Shown here in pieces: positions 25,986 through 36,783 of a stretch of 64,000 nucleotides of DNA. Positions within the stretch are counted from its first letter, which is position 1; every line of letters starts with the position of its first letter. A program made the translations under genes and the position numbers. The notes beneath the pieces were generated by a model. The model was not told where the DNA came from and made no database searches. It worked only from the letters and a program-made list of their open reading frames with translations. This DNA comes from Onchocerca volvulus. Its lineage: Eukaryota; Nematoda; Chromadorea; Rhabditida; Onchocercidae. The DNA lies in contig HG738140.1 in NCBI GenBank assembly GCA_000499405.2, positions 15,338,636 through 15,402,635 of the forward strand, given 5' to 3'.

Positions 25986-28618
25986 AATGGAAGAAAGTTT
26001 GTTTCATTTCTATCTTGAAATTTTGCAACAATATTTGTTACTAAACTAATCTTTTGCTTATTTAAAAATACCGAAATTTCAATTTTATTTTTGACCAGTC
26101 AAACAAGGTAATTAATCAAAAGTGAAAAATTGAAATTACTGATTGCCATAGATTATTGCTTGATGAAAATCGAAAAAAAAAACAAGAAAAATATTAAATG
26201 ATAATACTTTTCTATAAACTATAGACTAAAATTATAATTGAAAATTTTAATTAAAGCATTACTATGATAAGGATTAATTGCGGAAAGAATTGCATGTTTG
26301 AAATTCTTGAAATTATCAAATTTAATAGTTTGTTGGAATTTTTTGCAAGAAATTTTTGCAAATTCAAATTTATTATTTATAGAAGCGAAATGTAAACAGC
26401 AAACATTTGAAGATTGATAACAATGGCTGAAAGAATGAAATGATAAAAAAAAAAGACAAGAACTATTGGAATCGTTAATGAAAAGATGCAATTTTGGATT
26501 ATTTATTACTCAAATTGTGTTTTTAATGAGAAATCGTTTCATACTTTCCATACATTTCCTCTAATCTCCGCATAATTTTATTTTCAGCTCTCCAGTGTAA
26601 GGATAATTAGTGCTAGGCAGAAATTATTAGTGCAATAAACTGGAGAATTGAGTTGTTTTCGAGAAATAGTCGAGATTTTGCGAATAAAAGTAGTAATGGT
26701 TGAGAATTTACTCATCCTTCATTGATTTTTATTATCACTTATCAAACATCTATGAGGTCAATTTATTAATTGCTCATTCTTATTAACTTCATGATATTGT
26801 TTTTTTTTCCTGTTTTCCCATTCTTTCCTTCTTTTTCCAAACTTATAATTTTTCGTTTATTAAATTTAATAAAACGAAATTTTTTTTTTAAACAATAAAG
26901 AAAAACGAAGAAGTAAAAACTTGTTGATTTAGTTAATAATGTAATAAAAATATTAACGAATGAAGTGTTTTGCTTCCAGTTAACTTGTCCTTTAAGTAAA
27001 CAATTATCAAGTGATGATTTAATTTCAGCATGTAACTATTACGTTCACAAGTTTTCGCAATTCTTTGAAGTTTTTTTGCTTTGCGATGGTTTTCAAATCC
27101 TACTGAATTTTACCATTTTAATACAATGATACAAAAAGATTAAATAGAATTTCAAAATTAGATTAGTTGGACTCTGGTTATACTGGATGTTTGGCTAAAT
27201 TTCTTTTTTTCGCTGAGGAAAGTTCTGCTCATGGAATAGTCATTTCTTTTTGGCGAATTTTTATTGAAATTCCAAATCACAAAACTATCACACGAATGGT
27301 CATAATATTGTAACATTAACCTGAAATTCTAGGTTACTGCCTGAAAAGATGACAATAAACATGAAGAAAACTGTGAGTTTACGTACACAAAGCATGAATA
27401 GCTTTCGAGAAAAAAAAACTTAATGTTTACCATTGAGTTAATAAATAAACAAGATGAGTCATAAATGTTTCCAGAATATTTTTAATAATCTGTCATTTAC
27501 GAATTTAATCGTGTCAAAAACAAGAAACCCATTCTGATCAATTTTGGAACTTCGGCAATTTTTATACATAAATATTAATCAAATTTTCAACTGAAAAAAA
27601 AAATACTGTGGAGAATTGTGACACGTGAGACGATTTCAATAATATCATGCGACACGTGAGACAATTTTAATAATATCATGTGATACGTGAGACAATTTTA
27701 ATAATATTATAGTTTTCAGATAATTGTTTCTCAACCCAAAATTAACATTATTATTTTTTCAAGATTACAGATGGTGTTATTACTTATTTCATTCAGACAA
27801 ATTATCACTTCTCGAGAAGAATTATTCCATCATTGAATAGTATTACTGGTAGAAAAATTTAGAATTACTTATGTTCGCAAAGTTATTTCCTCTTATTCTT
27901 TCTTATCAATCACATATATCATATTATTCTTTTTTTCTTTTCTCTTACCAGTGCTATTTCCAAAATTTTCATTGCAACATTCTATTGTATTTTTTACCAT
28001 AATTTATAAATAAACTAACTGTCTGCTTGCTAAAAAGAATTCAAATCATTTTGGTAATGATAATAGTAGATGATAATAGTGATAAGATCAACGATAATGA
28101 TAATAATAAAGATGCCAATAATAATAATAGTAATGATAATCACAGTGGGATAAATGCGCTTTTTAAAATTTTGCTGCTTGTTATCTTATCATTTGCTAAT
28201 CAATGTAATTTGGATTAATAGAAATGTTTTTTTTTTTTTTTTTTTTTTGTTTTGTTTTGTTTCAATTAAAGTCGTGTTTTGACAAGATAAGAATCATTAA
28301 TAAATATTGTTAACAAACACCTTAACAATTTTACTTGTTGCAAGCATTTTAAGCAACGAAAGGATTTTAAAATGCATTTAAAATTTGCTTAGGCTTAATA
28401 AATTTTCAAATTCATTTCTTAATTACAATCTTTTTTTCTTTAGAATTAACAAATGGGAAAAATAACAGAAAATTTTCGAAATTATAGTTTTTCTTCTATT
28501 GGAATGGCAAAATTAACAAAAAAAAAAAAAAAAACAATTGTGTCATTTTAATCGAAGAGGGCTTTTTCTAAATTTTTCCCTGATACATGCTAAAAATAAC
28601 TATTAATTTTAAGTTGCT
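25986..28618. other. AT-rich intergenic spacer
   Basis: No gene could be supported. It contains a 31-bp triple repeat (27620-27712), GATAAT-type simple sequence near 28055-28150, and T/A runs at 28226-28248 and 28518-28534. Small open frames here are AT-biased and isolated. Confidence 0.6.
27620..27712. repeat. 31-bp tandem repeat, three units
   Basis: Units at 27620-27650, 27651-27681 and 27682-27712 all have the form GA(C/T)ACGTGAGAC followed by (A/G)ATTT(T/C)AATAATAT(C/T)AT. Each carries one CACGTG-like or TACGTG core. The units differ by only a few bases, so the expansion is fairly recent. Confidence 0.9.
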
Positions 28619-28987
28619 ATGCAACAAATTTCGCCTATCAAACCGGAAACATCTTTCATCAGGACGGAAATACTCCTCCTTCAAGCCAAAAACCGGATAC
28701 GGTTATTCCAGCTCTCAGCTCTTCGGCTTCTTCCGTTAAAAAGTCACAGTATGAGATTTTTTCATTTCATGTTACGTGTAGCGGGACCGCGTCGAAAAAG
28801 TGAGAGAAGGGGGAGTTGTAAGAGATGCGTGGGTGGGCGGGTGGGAGATATCGGTAGAGGGTGATTGGATCAGGAAGAGGGAAATGATGGTGATTCTTTT
28901 GAAGAAAAATTAAAAATCTGGAAATGTAATATTGTTTATTTGAAGGAATAACTAAGAACTGGAAAGGATAAACTTTTCAAGTGAAAA
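28619..28987 (+). promoter_or_regulatory. G-rich promoter/5' leader region of the DCAF17-like gene
   Basis: An island of higher GC within AT-rich DNA, directly upstream of the DCAF17 start. The plus strand is purine/G-rich at 28800-28880, with GGGGG, GTGGGTGGGCGGGTGGGA and AGAGGG blocks. This resembles a GC/GT-box promoter or 5' UTR, but the role is inferred from position and composition only. An 81-codon open frame (28619-28864) crosses it with no family signal. Confidence 0.4.
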
Positions 28988-31900
28988 ATGATGGCAACAT
29001 CATCGTTTACAAACCGGTTACTGAATCGTTTAATGAATGCGGATCCGAGGAACACTCATCGACCGAATGATGATGATGGTTATGATGAGGTTGGTTGCAT
29101 TTCTTCCATTCACATCTAGTTCTACGATTATAAGTCTAGAGATTATGAGCTCCGAATTTCGAAATTAACTAATGGCAATTTTTCTGAAATTTTATAATGG
29201 CAATAATTGAAATTCTTCAAATTCCGTTTTTTTCTTCCTTGTGATCATTTGTTTTTGAGTGGAACTTTTGTGTTTCTCACATTCATGTGATATTACTAAA
29301 CACTAATAATATTGAAGTTATCCCGTCGATTATTATCGTGTTTGAATGCTGGAAATAAGAATAATGCCTCAGAAATATTGAAAAAACATCCATCAGTAGC
29401 ACGGTTAATTGTTCGACGTGAGTTAGGACTTCAGCAAACTCAATGCAGTTTTGGTAGAAACGTTTTACGTTCACTCATTATGTCGGTATGCTTTCTCTTG
29501 TTTTTCTTTCTGAACTGTTATTAATATAGGATTACTTGATGAGATAGATTGTTTTATAAATTTATTTTATCATGCTTAATTGTTGACTGCATTGTTTTGC
29601 AGTGGATATGACCATTTATAAGATTATGAGATAACTCACTGTCCTTGCTTTCAACTTCGGAAGATGCTTATAATCTTAGATAAAAACGATTCTGTTTCAT
29701 ATATCAGAATATCTTTTAATGACCAAAAGCATATAACTTTGAAAAGCGTTGTATACTTTTCAAAGTTAAATACTATTGGTCTCTTGAATGAGTGATGTAG
29801 TACTTATTCGGATTGCATTTTTGCAGAATAATCGGAGATATGTCTTGTCTGAAAAGCACGATGCAAAGAGTTTTCTAAACGTCGACGGGTAAGTTTCATA
29901 TGGTGATTTTTGAACAAGTTAGCAAAGAGAATGAGTGTGGAAGAATTAGCAATGAAGAATTAATCTGAAGCAATGAAGAATTCAAGAATTAATGAAGTAA
30001 TCAGAAATTTGATACCAATTATTAGTAAGAAGAAAAGGAGACAATTAAAGTAGAGAAGCGATTCCTTATTTTGAAATAACTTACTTGTAAAAAAGATCTT
30101 ATCGTTCATATTTTCATCAAATGCAGAGGTTTGATGGTTGCTCATAAGGCACGCATAATCTACAACATTGATATTTTGGAGCCGTTATGCAAATTAGATA
30201 TGTTAGATGAAACGGAGAAGATTCTTTCGACACTTTGGGTTGAACTTATCGTTGATTTGCAGGTTTACACTTATATCGCACATTATTTTTTCCTCACTAA
30301 TTCCTTTATTTTTCAAGAATTGGTGTTAATCGGGAAAAATCTGTTTAGGATCACAGATAACTTCCCAAAGTGCAATAAATAACCCTAAACATTTTCGAAT
30401 ATTTCTTGCTTATAATGTCGTAATTTAAGCTTCTTTTTTTATTATTCATCCATAAGAGTGATATTTAAAAATTATTTTGAATTTCACTTGATAGAATTAT
30501 GCTGAATTTAAATTCATTCAATTGAGAATTATTTCGAAAACTGGGTTGTTCCGCGCAAGCAATTTATTTCTAACCTTAAGGTCTATAGTTATTATTTTTC
30601 TGTATTGTTCGGAACATGCTCTATGGGTACACTGTGTTTGGTAATATGTAGATGAATAATGAAGAAACCCGAAATTGTGATCATGTAGTAGTAGATTATT
30701 GTATATTCTAGAATCATTATTGGCACAAAAGATTCTCACCGATTCATTCATTTATATATTTCTGTAGAGGCAATAAATTTTAATCGTAGAATTCTTTTTT
30801 CCTTTTAAAATAATTCTTATTAAAGGAAGGAACATCGAACTCCTCGCCTTTCTGGGTATTAATTTTAACACAGAATCGTTTGCTATGTATTGATCCTCTA
30901 CGTCAGTCAATGGAGGCTGAGTTTTTACTGCCATCAGATTTCTGTAAATTCAGGTTTGCTTCTTTTTTGTTTTTGTTTTTTTTTTCTAGAGATAATGATT
31001 AAACGCTTGTATGAACATGCATATTTCTGGCCATATATATATATATATATGTTTTTGAATTATATATATATATATATTGCTAACATATGTTTATCTTTAT
31101 ATAATTCAAATTTATTTAGCTTGCATTCAGATATTCATATAAATATGTGCATAAATCTATTGGATGTATTTATTGCCATTGACAGTGCTCTTTTAGAAAC
31201 TTTCATCCATACTCTGATTTTTTTTTTCAAATAACAGAGAAATATTCAAATCGTCTTATCCTAAAATGTGAATTTTACAGCTGTCTAGCACCCAATGAAC
31301 TCGGTCGAACATTTTGCTTGTTTGGACATATGTTATCGCAGGTATCAGATTCATTAGTAATTATGAAAGCTTGAGATTTACACGTCAAAAGAAGTACATG
31401 TATATCATGTATATCATTTTAAATTGATTCAGAACAGTACACGAGGTAGCAATAGCGGCGGAACAGATTGTGTTGTTGGCGTCTTTGATGTTTATCCGCT
31501 TAAATTCAAAGGCATGTTCCGCATTACTAAAGAGGTTCTTTTTTTGCTTATGGAGAGTCATCAACAGAGAATTGAAACTTTTGTAATTATTTTAATCACG
31601 AGTATTTTTTGTTTTGGTAATCTAACTTGCAGGATTAAAAATGATGGTTAGATGATTGACATCGTGATCTGCTTTGCAAATTTGATATTCGTTATTTCAG
31701 ACCTGAATTTTGCTAGTTAATCAAAAATTTTTGTATTTTTTACTTCATTATTGCTAATAATTTATGAACTATTTCTTAGATCTTTGATGTAACTGATATG
31801 TTTTTCTTCTTTAAGGTGTTCGGAAATGTTACAAACGTAAGTGTGATATCTGATATGGTAATTGTTTTCAAGAAAAAGCCATATGAGACGGTACTGTATA

Positions 31901-34900
31901 ATTTGGTTGATTTTCAAAATCATGTAAGTATTTGTTATGCATGAAATTTTACATTTATTGTTTTGAAATTCATAGCACTTTTATACTGCGTGATTTTTTT
32001 TTTTAAATTTGATGTCTTATTTTTTATTATTTGGATATATTTCTTTATTTGTAAACTGGAAGATTCAGAATTGAGATTCGTTGTAATTGGTAAAAATTAT
32101 TTTCAGACTGAAGAAGGATTATATGATCCAGAATTACGATTTGATGGAAAAGTAGTTTTGCCGACACCTACTTTAATTATATCAGAACCGATCATATGCT
32201 CAAGAGTTGCAGGTAATGGTCTCTGCATTTTAGAACAGAACTTTGAGTAAAATATGGATAATATCTGCAAATCCTGTAAGTAAATGGGCACAATTTCCCT
32301 CCAACTTATCAGGTCTTCTTCTTTACGTAAACATTACAGGTAACTGGTCAACGCTAGAGTATAGTGGTGTACCATATCATTTATTGGGCATTTCATATTC
32401 TTCTAAAAAATCATACATGTTAGTGGATGCTGCAAAAATGATAGAACCGGTCAGTTTATCACTAAATTAACTTGGCCATTACAACATAAAATAAATAATT
32501 TTTTTATTGCTTCTTGTATTAAAAACCAAAAAACAAATTTTTTTTTTCTTTTTTTTGGAAGATGCAGTACAGCGCATTGGGATATATAAAGCAAATTTTT
32601 CTTTGAAAAGAGTGATGTCGGAAAGTGGCTTTACGAAGTTTTTCTCAGTTTTCTAGTGATTGTTGGCTAGTCTTTTCGTCTATTAAATAGGCATACTTGC
32701 AGGCATCATTGCCATTTTCACTACAGCCACCGAGGAATACATCATTACAAGTGGAAGGAGCAAGTTTAATGTTCCATTCAGATGAGTCGGGGCGATTGCT
32801 TCGGTTTGATGGACCAGCAATTGTATCATATAAGATGCAACGGTAATTATTGTTTTTTAGAAATCTTTCAAGAAATTCACCAAATCCTCAAAACTAAACA
32901 TTTTCGCTACTTCAGACCGAAAATGGCCATACGCATACTATGCGGAAGAAGGCACATACTCCTATTACAATTAACTTTTTAAAAACTAATAGGATCTCGA
33001 AAACTTGATCTGATCATCATTGTTCTTTTTTTTTTTGCAGATCTGTGGAAAATAAAATGTTATTTGAAGAAATCTGGCGAACCAATTTATGGATGAAAGA
33101 TAGTTTCTTTCATGAAAAGCTTGAAAGGTGTCGATTTACTTTCTATAATAAGCAGTAGAATTGCACTGTTCGATAATGATCTTGAGAACTTTGCGTAATA
33201 AAAATTCGGTAAAGTAAATCAGCATTGGAAGAATACTGCATTGTTTGTATTGTCATTTTGCACCAATCTTCTCATTTTTTTTTTGATTTGAATTATGAGA
33301 ACGTAAATGTTTGTGACCGAAATACTTTAAAATAAGAAATGTATTTGTTGATGAAATAGTAAATTGTGGTACTTTAAGAATATAATATTATTTCGTGAAA
33401 TTTTTATTTGCAGCAACATAAAAATTAAATCAAGTTTTGGACGCCAAATTAAACCAACATCGGATTTCGATCAAGATTTTCGGCTGGTATGTTCATCTAA
33501 TTTCCTGCAATACTACATTTTGGAAATGATAACAATGTTATTTCTTTCATCTCTTTTATATGGCCGTCATTTTAATTTTTTCGTTAGAATACATGTTTAC
33601 AATATTAGAGTATCTTAAGTCTCTAACTAAATTTTAAATGTAGATTTGTAGTTGCATTATTATCAAAATAAGAGGCTTATAATATTTGAAAGTGATGCAG
33701 TCGTTAATAGTCTTATTCCATAATGACCACTGAGCATTGTTAACTGCAGAATTTGTATTTTTTACCTTTCTCTTAACATCCTCTATTGGTGTGATTGAGG
33801 TGATCAAAGGAGTGGATGTCGATATTGAAAGTCAGATTATTGCTGTTATTGCGGAATGCGATCTTCACTCGCCAGTTTTTGATGATCCAAGCCGGTTTGT
33901 TTCTCGAATTATCTGGCCTTCAAGAGCGAATATTCACCTTTCAAGTTACTTCAATCATTATTCCTAGAAGTATAGTTAATGATTTCCTGTGATTCTATTA
34001 TAAATTTCCTTCTTTCTTCATCCTACATCCATTATTCTTTCATAGGCGATAAATCTATTATGGTAGAAGCATTTAAAATAATAATTTTCCATTCTTGTTT
34101 CTGGTTGTATTCAATAATGATTATCTTCCATGCTGTCGATTAAAATTTTGATTTTTGATGATTATATCAATAGAATCAAAAAGTTTCTTTGAAGACCGTT
34201 CGATGCCATGACTCGCCGCAATATATATCTGGATGAAGTTGATATGTGCATTATGATTTTTTTACTGGATGATACTACCGGTGTTATTTTGAAAATTGCG
34301 ATGATGCGTGAGCCGATAAAAGAGGTTAAGTTTGATACAAATTTCAGATTAAAATTTATTTCTTTATCTCTACGAAAATAGAATTCATTAAACAGTAACA
34401 GACAAAACTATCAGTTTTGATTGATGAAATGACTGATTTACTGTTTCAAAGCTATTTAAATTTTAGAACTTACTAATAATATTAATGTTGATCGATATTG
34501 TTTAGAATACTGTTTTACATTTTGATATGTCTGGTGTACTGATGTGCTTTAACCAGCGAGGGCCTCGAAAATCATACTTGGAAGTTCAACGTTTACAAGA
34601 GATAAATGCTGTTGAGTGGGAGAAACCGAAACATAATGAGGTATGTTATTTTCTTTTCTTTCCTTTTCACTTCTTAGTCTATATGTAATTATAACAGTAG
34701 TGAAAAAATTAAGCCAAAAAAAGAAGTCAAGCCATCATCTTTTTTCTTTTTTTTTGGTTATTGATTTTCAATTAGATTTAGACAATGTAAAATCTAAAAT
34801 TATTAACACCGATTTCTTGTCTTTTGATGCTTAGGTATTATGAGTATTTATAAGCTTACAGTACATAACTGGACTATCATGATATACTAATTTTTTGTCG

Positions 34901-35354
34901 TTTAGCTAGAACTACATGATATCAGATATAATTCGAGTGTGCTAAGCCGACGGCAAACAAGGCTTCGTGCCCGAGATGCAGCGACTCGAGAAGGAAATAT
35001 CAGTTCAACAACGTTGAGCGCTACAGTTGCAAATAGCAGCCGAGTTTTCGATAGAAGTAAGTCTTAGATAATACTAGCTCAATATGTAATTAAAAAATAA
35101 AAGAATTTTTTCATCGTAATCATTTTTTAATCCAGTCCGAATGTTGATCATAAGAAAAGAAAATATATATGTATACAGCAATTAGTATTTTTAATCAATT
35201 CAAATATTATTTAGGATTATTGCCAGAAGATAACAGTGGGCCGAGTAGAAGTCAAGAATCAGTTTCGGGATCTCGACGTCGTAAACTTTTACGAATTGTT
35301 TACTTAGGTGATACAGACTCATCCGATTCAGATTATCAGCCACCTAGTCGCTAA
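28988..35354 (+). CDS. DCAF17: DCAF17-like protein (CUL4-DDB1 substrate-receptor family)
   Basis: Divergent homolog of vertebrate DCAF17, a nucleolar DDB1/CUL4-associated factor. Eighteen exons: 28988-29089, 29318-29485, 29827-29888, 30127-30262, 30826-30953, 31281-31341, 31433-31534, 31816-31923, 32107-32212, 32340-32449, 32703-32842, 33041-33127, 33414-33486, 33800-33894, 34195-34324, 34506-34640, 34906-35056, 35215-35354. They sum to 2034 bp, 677 residues against about 520 in human. Shared landmarks in order: LSRRLLSCLNAG, SFGRNVLRSLIMS, ILTQNRLLCIDP, LPSDFCKFR, VFGNVTNVSVISDMVIV, GVPYHLL and LMFHSDESGRLLRF. The last two exons form a basic then acidic-serine tail (LSRRQTRLRARD, SGSRRRKLLRIVYLGDTDSS) not known from vertebrates. 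Exons 14-15 use weak acceptors (ATTGAG, TTGAAG). The family call rests on remembered similarity and is good but not beyond doubt. Confidence 0.75.
31033..31077. repeat. Paired (AT)n tracts in a DCAF17 intron
   Basis: Two AT dinucleotide runs, 31033-31050 and 31060-31077, are separated by GTTTTTGAA. The self-complementary runs could fold or simply slip. Confidence 0.85.
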
Positions 35355-35432
35355 ATAATAATGATAAATTTCTATAATTGTCATTACATAGATGTATATA
35401 TTATGTAAATGTTATGCTTCTTTGATTGATTC

Positions 35433-35433
<1 letters not shown>

Positions 35434-35527
<94 letters not shown>
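35434..35527. repeat. Double poly-T block just after DCAF17
   Basis: T39, then AAAA, then T51. It begins 80 bp after the DCAF17 stop codon. Exact lengths in such runs are unreliable in any assembly. Confidence 0.95.
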
Positions 35528-35528
<1 letters not shown>

Positions 35529-36783
35529 TTATTGTTTTAAAATATTGTTGAGTTTTAACTTTCACACCAAATAAACGATATCAGGTCTCGGATATATTCA
35601 GTGTTGTACAAATGTTACGTCTATTGTTACGCTTTCATTATAGTGAAATTTAATTTTCTTAAAAAATAATCATTGTTATGTTCCTTTTTCACGATGGGTT
35701 GAAAATTCCTTTTTTAAGAACAATAATTCTCCAAATATTAATTTTAATTTCCATTTTTCCATGCATACAGATCATTTATTGGATAATATTTAATTTGGTC
35801 CAATTTAAAGAATCGGGATAAGAATGGTTCATGCCATTTATTTTTCTCATTTTATTATGACATTCATTTGTATCCGATAAAATTTTTTAGCAAGCGAGGA
35901 ACATGTCGTTAAACCATATAAAGGTGGAAAAATTTTTTCTTTTATCTCTGATTCTGCAGCGACTAGCGAGTAAGAATCTTTTCATTTAAGAATTCTACTC
36001 TCTAAATTGAAGATCTCTTTGCTATAATTCAGAAGATAATCTTAATATTTCATTCTCTCCATGCGTTATCCTAATAACTGATGTCCGAGTGAGATGGTGG
36101 TAGAAATTTGAAATAAAGTATTTGCGTTTATCTCTTTTGCAATTTTTTTTTCCCCTTTTGTTTGAAACTTTGAAATCTTGGTTATGCTAAGTAGTGATAT
36201 ATCGTTAAACCATATAAAGATGGGGGAATTAAATCGCCTCGTTGCCAAGAATCAACATTAAGATATTGATAAATTTATATAGCATCAAGTGATAATTGAT
36301 TTAAAAAGATTATGAGTACTACAGTAATGGTAATGTTGTCAACGTGAAAGTTTGCGATTTAAGACTAGTATTCAATAAATGGATAAACTTCACGCTTGGT
36401 AAGCATTATTGTAAACTGATCTATATTGTTCCATTAGCATTATAAGTAATGGAATGGACGAAGTGATATAATTTTGTCGTTACATTGAAAATTTCGATAA
36501 CCGATATTTGTTAACGCTAGTATCAAGAAAGTAACGCAATGTTGGGCTATTTTCTAATCATTCGTTTCAAATTTCCACTTTGATCATCTGATGCAATGAT
36601 AAATTATATTATTGACACACTGAATGAAACAATCGTTGATAATTAGTCATAAACTAATAATATGATCGTATATGATGAATAATATTACTTCTCAATTACG
36701 ACTGAGAAGAATTCATCTAATTTCAGTGTTATTGCTATTTTTAAACGAATTGTATGATGTGGTGTAGAATTAGACGACTAATT
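35528..36783. other. Spacer DCAF17-FLAD1
   Basis: AT-rich. It holds a candidate 79-bp exon at 35891-35969 (see findings) and a short duplicated motif TCGTTAAACCATATAAAG at about 35907 and 36201. No other gene is supported. Confidence 0.5.

Noticed and set aside
35392..35574. Poly-phenylalanine open frame
   Set aside because: Translation of a poly-T tract.
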